From Hofstenia miamia (taxonomy: Eukaryota > Xenacoelomorpha > Acoela > Hofsteniidae): a stretch of 31,418 bases of DNA. Both the position numbers and the translations under genes were made by a program. This document shows, in pieces, positions 1 to 9,472 of the stretch. The notes under the pieces are model-generated. The model worked only from the letters and a program-made list of their open reading frames with translations, was not told the origin of the DNA and did not search any database. The first letter of the stretch is position 1. Every line of letters starts with the position of its first letter. The stretch lies in assembly GCA_900660155.1 (NCBI GenBank), contig CABFPE010000003.1, positions 5,564,809-5,596,226 of the forward strand, written 5' to 3'.

Positions 1-110
1 ATATATATATATATATAGCAAAATTGCATCACCTAAGAGAATGGCTTATTGGATTGCATTATATTGAAACACCCTTCTGACATAAAACATTTGATGAAAT
101 AAAGACTTAC

Positions 111-336
111 TCATTTTCGAGATCACCGCTACTGAGTTTGGCATTCTTTAGCATGGATTCAATATTCTCAATTTTAGCTTCATATCGCTCAGTAATTTCG
201 CGAATTTCTCTATCTTTTGCTGATGCTTCATTAATAAGCTTAAGACTTGTGTCTTGAGATACACTGCGTCCAGCACCTTGGGCCAACCAAGGAAGTAACT
301 TTCGCTTTATTGGATCGCATCCCCCATACGTTCCTC
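111..336 (-). CDS. Internal exon of an unidentified coiled-coil protein
   Basis: A 226-nt open exon on the minus strand. It begins after an acceptor (tatatag then GAGGAACG, at 336) and ends at a strong donor, TGA|gtaagt, at 111/110, so the in-frame TAA just beyond is intronic and not a real stop. Its phase (2 nt in, 2 nt out) fits the exon at 1492-1597, giving ..SQEGGTYGGCDPIKRKLLPW. The second half is highly charged and heptad-like (DREIREITERYEAKIENIES), consistent with a coiled coil; there is no signal peptide or membrane segment. It lies downstream of the CNG channel stop on the same strand, so it most likely belongs to another gene. I do not recognise the family. The gene continues off the left edge. 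Confidence 0.6.
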
Positions 337-1217
337 CTATATATACATTAAGTAATGAATGCCAATAAAAAAAGCTACACAAATTCGTATTCTTCAAGTT
401 AGAATTTTTCAATTTCAACAAATGTATTTTCTTATTTCCCGGTTAGAAATGTTAGTATGACTATAACTTAGAAAATATTTTTTATAAACTATTGAAATAT
501 TCGAAGTTTAACCGATTATTTAACTGAAACAAATTTTCAAAGAGTTCTTTCTTTTATTATTTTTGTCCAAAAATCATAGTATTGTTTATTAAAATACCAT
601 ATATTATTAAATTATATATTAGTAGTATTACATGTATGTATATAGCAACCGTTTTCTAGGCCCTATGAATCTTAAAACTAGAAGAAAAAGTAAACTACTT
701 GCATATTAAATGGTCTAGTGAATTTTATAATTTTTTTAAATAGTCTGTTAAAATCTCATTTTAAAGTCATTGTTAACTGTAAGCTAGAGTACAGCTGTGT
801 TTTGCTATTTGCACTATTGAAACAGTTGCTGCACTAATGAATCAATTATAAAAATTTGCCCAATGGCTAATGAAAAATTTATTAATATTATATAACAGAA
901 ATATAATTTAGCGCTACACTACTCGTAGAAATGAGAAATACCTCATAAAGTGTCTTCATAGGATTTAGGTATTATGAATTTTTCGAAATCTCTCAATTTT
1001 CAAACCATGCTATACTAGTAATCAAGCCTAACCTGCAAAACTGCATTGACACACAGAGTTGCAAGAGGGAAGGAATTTTAGGCCCTAGTCAAGTTCTATT
1101 CCAAATTTGATTGCCTTATGAAGATTAGATATATTTTTCAAGATTAAAGACTAAATAATTAAAATTAATTCGATCCCATTTCAAAGCAACCTCAAATGGC
1201 AATAAATTTGGCTGCTT

Positions 1218-1228
1218 TAAATATATAT

Positions 1229-1277
<49 letters not shown>

Positions 1278-1280
1278 TAA
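1218..1280. repeat. (AT)n microsatellite
   Basis: A nearly pure AT dinucleotide tract with two small interruptions, in the intron between the two exons of the coiled-coil gene. Similar tracts, which I list only where useful, lie at 1-18, 2926-2966, 13776-13811, 18004-18037, 21211-21239, 21517-21549 and 29510-29533. Confidence 0.95.
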
Positions 1281-1491
1281 ACGCTCAAACGGTTTAGCCC
1301 CAGTTGGTCTGCACAGTTCCCTTGAAACTTTGACCTAGGCACGTTGAATACAAGAAAACTGGTGAGATAATTTAATATATACAATTAATGAATTGTGGAA
1401 AAAATGTTTAAAATCATATATTCAAATTTTTGAATAAAAGAAATACATTGTATAAAAATTGGTTTGGGTGGGGGAAATAAAAGGAACATAC

Positions 1492-1597
1492 CTTCCTGAG
1501 AAATGGCTACTAGTAAATTGTAAAGTTGACTTTGTAACTTAGAATTTAACTCAATAACTTCAATGGCATTGTTTACATTTTGATCGCAAGTGTGGAT
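1492..1597 (-). CDS. Exon upstream of 111-336, same unidentified protein
   Basis: A 106-nt exon, too short for a simple ORF search. The acceptor is cattctttag|ATCCACAC and the donor is CAGGAAG|gtatgt. It reads IHTCDQNVNNAIEVIELNSK and continues QSQLYNLLVAISQE, then exits in phase 1. That matches the 2-nt entry of the next exon at 336 (G|GA gives Gly). The spacing of hydrophobic residues suggests a helix leading into the coiled coil. The next exon upstream was not found; the sequence immediately upstream is duplicated by an assembly join (1619-2929). The function is unknown. Confidence 0.6.
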
Positions 1598-1618
1598 CTA
1601 AAGAATGAAAGTGTTACT

Positions 1619-2273
1619 CAACATCGTACTGAGTGCCACACCCCGCTGATACAACGCACTTACCATGTAAGAGTCTGACCACTTTTGAAGCCTATCGTGC
1701 AGGCTTTGAAAAGAGGCTAAGTTTACAAGGCTTCTGAGCTGATCACACATATCGTTAACTTTCACTATTATAAATGCGTGTCACTAATAGCAACGGGACT
1801 AAATTGGCAAGCCCTTAACAGCGCTGTGAGGTTTGATCTATGGCACGCAAGCTCGACAGTTGTAATTCGATAAGTAATAAATAAAAATTTGGCTCTCTCG
1901 TCATTTAGAATCGCAGGTGTGTGCTAAACCGCTCATCATCAATCCCGCAAATAACACAGGTATTAGCCAATGATGAGGCGCCCTTTGATAAATGAAATAT
2001 TCAAACACAAAGTGGGACAGCTATTGGGAGCATATATTCTCATTAATTAAACATGGAAATCATTAGAAGACTCTTTATATCATTTTCTTCTTTAGATTTA
2101 TTATTTGCATTGCCTCATTGAAATATTCAAACCTATCAAAGTCAACATGCTAACAAATATAATACAATTTCAATTAAATATTAATGTTTACTCGATTCAA
2201 TTTAATTTCTCTCAATTCAATTTTGTCATTACTTATATTAGAATTATACATCTTTTTTTTATTTAATGAATAT
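1619..2273. repeat. Copy 1 of an exact 655-bp tandem duplication (assembly join)
   Basis: This segment begins caacatcgtactgagtgcc and runs to a lone N at 2274. The same 655 bases appear to repeat exactly from 2275 to 2929. Exact identity plus a single N at the junction indicates two overlapping contig ends that were joined but not merged, rather than a biological duplication. No gene is visible inside it. Confidence 0.85.
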
Positions 2274-2274
2274 N

Positions 2275-2929
2275 CAACATCGTACTGAGTGCCACACCCC
2301 GCTGATACAACGCACTTACCATGTAAGAGTCTGACCACTTTTGAAGCCTATCGTGCAGGCTTTGAAAAGAGGCTAAGTTTACAAGGCTTCTGAGCTGATC
2401 ACACATATCGTTAACTTTCACTATTATAAATGCGTGTCACTAATAGCAACGGGACTAAATTGGCAAGCCCTTAACAGCGCTGTGAGGTTTGATCTATGGC
2501 ACGCAAGCTCGACAGTTGTAATTCGATAAGTAATAAATAAAAATTTGGCTCTCTCGTCATTTAGAATCGCAGGTGTGTGCTAAACCGCTCATCATCAATC
2601 CCGCAAATAACACAGGTATTAGCCAATGATGAGGCGCCCTTTGATAAATGAAATATTCAAACACAAAGTGGGACAGCTATTGGGAGCATATATTCTCATT
2701 AATTAAACATGGAAATCATTAGAAGACTCTTTATATCATTTTCTTCTTTAGATTTATTATTTGCATTGCCTCATTGAAATATTCAAACCTATCAAAGTCA
2801 ACATGCTAACAAATATAATACAATTTCAATTAAATATTAATGTTTACTCGATTCAATTTAATTTCTCTCAATTCAATTTTGTCATTACTTATATTAGAAT
2901 TATACATCTTTTTTTTATTTAATGAATAT
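2275..2929. repeat. Copy 2 of the 655-bp duplication
   Basis: Identical by eye to 1619-2273. It starts directly after the N at 2274 and runs into an (AT)n tract at about 2926-2966, the kind of tract at which assemblers often break. It should be collapsed to one copy before any copy-number statement is made. Confidence 0.85.
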
Positions 2930-3860
2930 ATATATATATATAAGTATATATATATATATATATATCCATGCACTGTGTACTATGTATTTCAGAAATTCAG
3001 GGTACAAAATGCAAAAAGGTTAATTTTACCATAGTACATGGCGCACGCTTTTATGCACTATTTAATGCTCTCAGAAAGTCGCACCTGATTTTTTGTAGGC
3101 GTGACTAGGACAGGAAAGTAATATACACACATGCAATCGCATATAAAAACCGTTTAAAAATTGTTATGTTTACCATATTTAGGAATACATTGTTTATTTC
3201 AGGTGCTATATACATATATATATTTTTTAAAAATAATTTCCATGTATATTATGAGTTTGTTTTGTTGATTGTGTTCAACAAACTATTCCACGCTCGTAAT
3301 TAATATGGATTGTATTGTATTTCCATATAATTTTTGGTTGCTAAAAGTTTTGATTGTTTTTAGTAAAATACGGACTATTTGACTAAAGATTACGGGTTTA
3401 GGTTTAAAGAATTTAGCCAAATTGGACTGACTGCTGAACTGATACAGACCAATTTTGAGACAGTACGTGAGTTGTGGGCTTGAGTCCGGCCCAAAACAGC
3501 GGCCTTTTGCAGCTTGGGCATGGAAAATTTCAAGATTTTCTGGAATGTTCTAAGTAATTTCAATTGCAATACAAAAGTCAGAATGTCAGGGGTAAAAAAC
3601 GTACCCCAAACCGTCTTTACGTCCCATACAACAATGCTTAAGGTTGTTATGTTCAAATTATTTTGAAACTTTGAAATATAGTATTTCTATGATTTTCATG
3701 AAAATTCAATCAATATCAACAAGTTTCCTAAATCTTTCAAAACTTTTGAAGAATTAAGAGCTTTGGGGTACGGAAAATTGGCTTCAAATTTTAGCTAAGG
3801 TACATTAAAAAAGTTTAACTTAGACTAATTTTATTAGGAACCATTAACAAAGCCTATTAC

Positions 3861-4000
3861 CAGGGGTGTACTCCAGGAAATGCTCAGAGGGCCCAGCCCC
3901 CTTGTTAAAACTATATTATGGTTTGTGGTGATGTATTTGAATTGTTGAATAACAAAATTTTGTCAAAATATAACATAAAAATATCACTTCTCAAATATAG
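3861..4000. repeat. Fragment of a dispersed repeat with a CAGGGGTGTACT end
   Basis: The segment starts caggggtgtactccagg and contains cagcccccttgttaa. The reverse complement of the latter (ttaacaagggggctg) recurs at about 24509-24525, and related ends (cagggttttactcc, cagaggtgtacttc) occur at about 22334 and 24401. This is a dispersed family with a hAT-like terminal motif. The right border here is uncertain, and no coding content was seen. Confidence 0.5.
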
Positions 4001-4213
4001 AGACCACCTTGTAAATTATTTAGGAGTACAGCGCTACCCATTGCTATATTTTTGTACATGCAAATATAATCTTTACTAAGAAAATTACTGCATGTACAGG
4101 GTGCCCAGTAGCAAACCAAGGGATTTTATGAAAATGTACTTAATTAAGCACGTGAAAAGGTGTGATCGACTGCCTCTCATTGGTTTATAACATACGTATT
4201 TATTTTGTAGCCA

Positions 4214-4699
4214 TTGTCTTTAGAAAATTTTGCTGATATTACTGCAAATCAGTTTTATGCTGTGTGTAATAAACTGAAGAATATTAGTGTGGCTGCTGTC
4301 CTCCCACAGAAAGGAACAGGTAAAAAACGAAAATTTCACTCTCCAGTTAAACAAGCCGTGATTAGAATGGCAATCACACCAAAGAACAGTCCTCGTAGTC
4401 GGCATAGCACTCAACGACAAATCGTATCTGGATTGAATGTTTCAAAGGATCAGTGTTCAATATTTTAAAGGAAACTCATTTGAAATCTTATCGCAAAATC
4501 AAAGAAAACCGGGTTTTAAAATCAACGGAACTCATTAACTGATATGGAGAGGATGCAAAGTGGAAAACCGTATGGTTCTCAGATGAAGCTACCTTCAACA
4601 TAACGCTTTCTTTGAACAGACATCAAGCAGTCGAATAGAAATCTCGGAAATCTGAAAGTGATCTTGTAGTTGAAACTGATGAACAACAACTCTCATTAG
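4214..4699 (+). pseudogene. Tc1/mariner transposase, N-terminal half
   Basis: The first reading frame (4214-4468) encodes a basic helix-turn-helix-like region (..GTGKKRKFHSPVKQAVIRMA..), and a frameshift near 4450 moves the reading to ..NILKETHLKSYRK.. The first catalytic Asp is visible at about 4576 in KTVWFSDEATFNI, the classical 'FSDE' motif of the IS630/Tc1/mariner DDE/D fold. An in-frame stop follows at about 4637. The reading frame then runs into the TTAG at 4696-4699, where the piggyBac element begins, and continues at 7742. This is a decayed, non-functional transposase. Confidence 0.8.
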
Positions 4700-4764
4700 C
4701 ACTAGAAAACCGGGACGCGTCAATTGACGCAAATTCAAAAAATTTTTGTGCTTATTCCACTTAA

Positions 4765-5346
4765 CCCTACTTCACCTGGGGGACGATTTGACCCCTCCAT
4801 ATTTTTAGATATAACTCAGAGACCGTTTCCTAAATAAACCATGTTTCGATAACTTTTTTCTTTAACTTGTTTTGCAACTTTGTTGCAAAAATTGTGCAGA
4901 TAGAGTCAAGGGTTACAAAATTATAGGAATTTAAAAAAAGTAGTTCATGAAAAACTAACATTTTTTGAGAGCTTCAATAATAAATATTTTGTATATAGAA
5001 GCTATAAATTGTATCAATGCATAATTTTTAATGAAAAATTAAAATTAACTGGTTTCTATGTTTAATTTGCATAATAGTCCTTTATCTTGATTCCTATTTA
5101 GTAATATTTCTAACATTTTGTGGCAATGATAGGAATTGAGAAAATTTGATTCATAGCCTAATTAATATGCGCATGATTTGCATTTTAATATCGTATCATG
5201 AAATGGTTTTGCCAATATATTCCTGACATGTCATAATACCTCCAACCAAATTTGGTGTTGATCGGATATACCATTTCCTAGATCTTGGGAGGGGGCCAAA
5301 TCGCCCCTCAGGAATAACTGCTACAAAAAAGCACAGGAAAATAGGG
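4765..5346. mobile_element. Non-autonomous piggyBac-type MITE, nested inside the piggyBac element
   Basis: The left end is TTAA|CCCTACTT (4761-4772), followed by GGGGACGATTTGACCCC. The right end, in reverse complement from 5346, is CCCTATTT, with GAGGGGCGATTTGGCCCC further in. TTAA flanks the left side and TTAG the right (5347-5350). Length is 582 bp with no ORF. Its CCCT termini differ from the host element's CACTAGAAA termini, so another piggyBac family mobilised it. It lies in the 5' non-coding part of the host piggyBac, so it postdates that insertion. Confidence 0.85.
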
Positions 5347-5474
5347 TTAGCCTTGACATGGCCGATAACACTTCGTGACTTTAATTATTTCAATGAGTTC
5401 TCATTTCTATTATTGAGTTGAGTCTTCAGGTCATCTTATTACCATAGCAATCATGTGACTACCCAGAAAGCCGA

Positions 5475-5494
5475 ACTGCGTCAATTGACGCAGT
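5475..5494. repeat. Perfect 20-bp palindrome (piggyBac internal repeat)
   Basis: actgcgtcaattgacgcagt is its own reverse complement. The core gcgtcaattgacgc also occurs as a palindrome at 4717-4730, and half sites (aattgacgc) recur at about 5661 and 7690. They cluster at the ends of the piggyBac element, so the likely role, by inference, is transposase binding. Confidence 0.6.
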
Positions 5495-5757
5495 CTACGA
5501 TTGGCGATGGATTGGTGTTGTTTGATGTCTTTTGAATGTACTTGACATCTACATCTAGGGTGACTTGCATTTTTCAAACATAGAAATGTTATTGATACAT
5601 GATTGTGTCAATTGCGGACACAAATCAAAGATATTGAGGTCAATGGCGTCAGTGTGAATAATTGACGCATGTGCTGTAACCATTAGACATCGAAAAAGTT
5701 ATTATTCGGCTGTTGACTGATATCCTCAGGATACTTGTTTTTATTCTGACGACTATA

Positions 5758-7440
5758 ATGTCTCGACGCGGGAAATATTCAGCTCTAATAAAGAATAAAG
5801 GTTCTACAATATTTACAATAACTGCATGGATACTGACTATATCAATATCGGAGAAACATTTGCAGGTCCATATGAAGAAAAAAAACTCAGTAGCAAGTAT
5901 TAGTGTAATAAATTATGATGTCGATAATTCAAGCAGTAGTGACAGTGACGAAGAGGATTCGATTGATAATATTCCACCATTACATCAACGACATTCTATA
6001 CCTCCAGATGGTTGTTCATTCAAATGGCAGTATTTTGGAAAAAATAGAACAGTTTGGACTTTACATTCTCGTAATACATCAAGCCATGGTATTGGACGAC
6101 ATAATTCCCAAAACACTTTGTGACGATTTAGTTGTCCAACTGCGTATGAAAGTGCCCGAATAAGTTGTCCAATTTTTTTTGCTTATTGTTCAATGAGCCG
6201 ATGCTTTGAAAAATGTGTAGATATATGACAACAGAAGGTGAGGGATTCATATCAGGTTGAAAAATCTAACCAACAGAATTTGAGATATTTTTAGGACTGT
6301 GGATTGTTCGTGGGCTTTTAGGTTGTAGCAATCTTCCTCTTTGAGAATTTCGGTTTCAGAAATGGGGAAATGCATTATTCGCAGACCATAAAAGTAGGGA
6401 TAGATTCATGGAAATCAAGTGCTTTTTGCGTTTTTGATGATAAATTGACAAAATCAAAAGTTGAGAGGGATCAATTTTGCCTCATCGCGGATCTTTGGTA
6501 TACATTTATTGAACAATGTCAGGTGGCTTTCTATCCCTTAGAGTATTTTACCATCGCTGAGCAGCTATTGCCGTGCAAAGCCAGGTGTAGATTTTGCAAT
6601 ACATGGTTAGCAAAGCAGACAAATTCAGTCTGAAGGTTTGGTTCATTACCGATCTCCAGGCGAAACATCTCTAAAATAGATTTCCCTACTTGATAGATTA
6701 ACACGTACTGACTGTCTATCAGCTGACGTTGTTGGTAAGTTGGTAAGTTGGTAAAGCCGATAGAGGGGAATGGGCACTCTATAACAAGTCTGTCATTAGC
6801 GAAGCAGCTCTTGAAGAAAAACAATTCATTGATTGGTAGTCAGATCAAATTGTGGGAACTGCTTCCTCTAGTTCGTGAGAAATCTTCATTATGACGTGCT
6901 CAAGGATACACAGTCATCTGCAACATTGGCGGTGCATCAATGCAAGAAAAATAACAAGGTGACAATACTTAGCACAATGCATAGCTCTGTAACTTCTAAT
7001 GTAGACGAGTAGACCATGAAAAGTGCAAGCTAGAGACTGTTTTATTGTACAACCATACAAAGACAGGCATTGACGTTTTGGATCAAATGCTGTGATTGTG
7101 TTCCGTGAGGCAGGCCTGTCACAGATGGCCAGTACATGTTTTTTTCTAATATAATCGATATTGCTTTAGTGAACGCATGGATCCTTCACAAAGAAGTCAC
7201 CAAAAAGTCAATTGGCCTATATTCAAAAATTTTAAAATAACTTTTGGCCTCTGGGAAAGTAGATTTAAGTCGAAAACGGGTGATTGAAAATCATAATTCT
7301 AGAAATTTGAGAACAATATTCCAGTGAATGCAACAGAAACCGTACCTTTGATTGTGTTCCCTGTTGCAGTATCCCAATTTGCAAATGTGCAAAACGTGCT
7401 TGTAATGTATTTGAAATTTGCAATTCGTTATATGTTGATT
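5758..7440 (+). pseudogene. piggyBac transposase pseudogene (PGBD family)
   Basis: The N-terminal part (from ATG at 5758) contains an acidic Ser/Asp run (NSSSSDSDEEDS), typical of piggyBac N-termini. Frameshifts follow near 6060. The catalytic region reads LEYFTIAEQLLPCKARCRF (about 6535-6590), where families normally have a D before EQ; here GCT encodes Ala, so the first catalytic Asp is lost. It continues SLKVWFITDLQAKHL, then SLSLAKQLLKKNNSLIG with the usual preceding DN motif missing. The last two catalytic Asps are intact in TGIDVLDQML (about 7063-7092). The C-terminal cysteine-rich domain is recognisable (CVPCCSIPICKCAKRAC, about 7349-7399). Several stops and frameshifts interrupt it, so the gene is dead. 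Confidence 0.82.
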
Positions 7441-7741
7441 ACAAGTTATCAATGAATGAACTGCCTTCTTTCTTAAAAAGATAAACTTACTAGTTAGTGT
7501 TTTTTATTTTTAAATTTGCAATGCATAGTTTATAGCCTACTAAGTCACAATGAATGGGAGCATAATCATGTTCGCTATTGATTTCTATGGATGGCAATGA
7601 CATTATTAATTAAATGTCCAATCAATACAAGAATAAAACTTAAATTAGTCTGAGAATATAAATCTAATAAAAATTCAAGGAAGGAGCAAAATTGACGCAT
7701 TTCAGGCTTTCTCGTAAGATCAAAAGTTCCTGTTTCTAGTG

Positions 7742-8200
7742 TTAATGGCATTTGTCAGTATATTTTGGCATGGGAAAACGAAGTTACGTTTAATCGAGGG
7801 ATTTGCTGAAGGTCAAGATAATGTGTGGTTCCTTCAAAATAAAGAAGAAACCCATCTACCAGGTTGTGTATCGTGAGAAGATGCGTCCCTTGGTGCTTAA
7901 GGATATCTGTGATGTAATTAACACTGAAGAATTGATTTGCCAACAAGATGGTCAAACCTCACACGGCTACTGATTAAAGGAGAATACGCCTCAGTTCATC
8001 AGGCCTTCAGAGTGGCCAGCGAAAAATCCCGACCTTAATGTTATGGACTATAGCATCTTGGGAATTCTTCAACACTTGCATGAGTACGCTGCGATATTAC
8101 CATGGTTGATCAATGATCAATTTAATTCATAAGGTCACAGCTTTCTGGATTCCACACATTTGAAAGTGTTCCAACAATGGAGAGGATATTTTCAACACTA
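7742..8200 (+). pseudogene. Tc1/mariner transposase, C-terminal half
   Basis: This is the continuation of the gene interrupted at 4699. Across the TTAA junction the frame stays open and reads MAFVSIFWHGKTKLRLIEGF. The second catalytic Asp is in ICQQDGQTSHG (about 7936-7968) and the third acidic residue in NPDLNVMDYSILG (about 8030-8065), so this is a DDxD-type catalytic triad. Between them are an in-frame stop (TGA at about 7972) and a probable small deletion, since only 32 residues separate the two Asps. Further stops and frameshifts occur upstream. The gene is inactive. The third position being D rather than E suggests a mariner/maT-like rather than a classical Tc1 lineage. Confidence 0.78.
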
Positions 8201-9234
8201 CTGAACATTAAGTTTATTTATGTAATATAATTTATTGCCTTTCTCACGTGCTTAATCAAGTGCACCTTAGTTTTATAAAATCCTTTGGTTTTCTACTGGG
8301 CACTCAGTATATCATTTTGCAATGTTTGTTATTGACTGGCTACGGAAACACACATAATTCACTAAATATTACAGATCTCTCAAATCCGAAGACACCACTG
8401 CCTGTATAAAGAATCAGTGCTAATAAATCTGATTTTGCTCATGTATGCTTGAACGGAACTCCGCTGGTATATTTGCAAGAATCAATATAATTCAGACAGC
8501 TATGTTATCTGAACTGTAGGTGTGAAGAACTTGAAAGTTTGTTCTTTCCATCCCGCTAAATTCCACGCCGATTGACGCCAATATGATTAGCATAGGCTAT
8601 GCAGTTGTTGCCGGCATCAGCAACACAGCTTTACTACTGGCAGATTTTGGTAAATAACAGGGCTGGCGTACTTTAAACAAATTAATAAACATGTTTAAAA
8701 CAAATTTAGCTAATTTTGTCCTACTTCAACAATCATGTTGTCAAAGGATTATCCATATTTAGTGACTGTATATTTTAACATCGAAATCAGATGAAATCGG
8801 CGTGTCTCGAGGTTAGGGATGAGTTATTAAAAAATATGATGAAGTTTTGGCGCCGAGAAGGCAGAAAGTTGGTCTTCCTTTATATATAGCTCAATGCTAA
8901 ATAGACAAAATCGAATAATTTCTTTCTTATACTCTGTATTAGTATTCTGTTTTAGAATTTTTCCAATACATTTTTTCCTAAAAAAAGGTTTTCTGTAGAA
9001 TGTTTCATAGAGAAAATAATGCCTGTGTAATTATGAAGAAAACATAAGAACAGTAAACATGTTTATTCAAGAGTTCATGTTTTACTGTATAATTCAATAG
9101 AAAACATTTTAAACTACAGTACTGATAACTAAGCATATAAGATCAAGGCTAAGTAATCTTTTTCAAATTAACAGTTTGCTAATAAAACATTGGTAATAGC
9201 AATATTATGATTTTCTATTTAGCTCATCTAAGGT

Positions 9235-9353
9235 TTACCTACCCTCCTCCACTGGTTTTCTTCTGGCCACATTCCTGAAGGAATAATATAATAAGCCGGA
9301 AATTATTGGGAATGTTCAATTTTGGCCCCTAATAAAAAATCCTGTGCACGCCA
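9235..9353. repeat. End fragment of a dispersed transposon-like repeat
   Basis: Read on the minus strand, the segment begins CAGTGGCGTGCACAGGATTT and continues into a run containing TTAGGGGCC. This is a hAT-like terminus (CAGTGGCG). The other end was not found, and it abuts an (AT)n tract. No coding content. Confidence 0.4.
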
Positions 9354-9375
9354 CTGATATATATATATATATATT

Positions 9376-9411
<36 letters not shown>

Positions 9412-9430
9412 TATATAAGAAATATACTTA

Positions 9431-9469
<39 letters not shown>
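9354..9469. repeat. Compound (AT)n tract with an internal palindrome
   Basis: About 115 bp of TA/AT repeats interrupted by ttacat and by aagtatataagaaatatactt, which is self-complementary. No gene is associated with it. The 8310-9230 and 9470-11420 stretches on either side show only short AT-biased ORFs. Confidence 0.85.

Positions 9470-9472
<3 letters not shown>

Larger units (their letters stand above)
4700..7741 (+). mobile_element. piggyBac element with CACTAGAAA termini, inserted in the mariner element
   Basis: The left end is TTAG|CACTAGAAAACC.. (4696-4700) and the right end is ..GTTTCTAGTG|TTAA (7741-7745); the termini are inverted copies of CACTAGAAA. The target is TTAA, mutated to TTAG on the left. 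Further inside, both ends carry GCGTCAATT (4717-4725 and the reverse complement at about 7690-7698). It is 3042 bp including an inner MITE, so about 2.46 kb without it, a normal length for an autonomous piggyBac. The transposase on the plus strand is degenerate. Confidence 0.85.
4097..8307 (+). mobile_element. Tc1/mariner-type element, split by a nested piggyBac element
   Basis: Terminal inverted repeats are visible at both ends. The left end is CAGGGTGCCCAGTAG.. at 4097. The right end, read in reverse complement from 8307, is CTGAGTGCCCAGTAG.., and both continue with matching sequence including GGATTTTAT and AAGCACGTGA. TA dinucleotides flank it (4095-4096 and 8308-8309), the expected mariner target duplication. 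Removing the 3042-bp insert at 4700-7741 and one TTAA leaves about 1.17 kb, a normal length for this superfamily. The transposase reads on the plus strand but carries frameshifts and stops. Confidence 0.88.

Noticed and set aside
2840..3034. Plus-strand ORF with Tyr/Ile repeats
   Set aside because: It is made by translating an (AT)n tract and the duplicated assembly segment; no splice or codon evidence.
3390..3656. 88-residue minus-strand ORF
   Set aside because: No recognisable motif and no convincing splice sites; the length is possible by chance.
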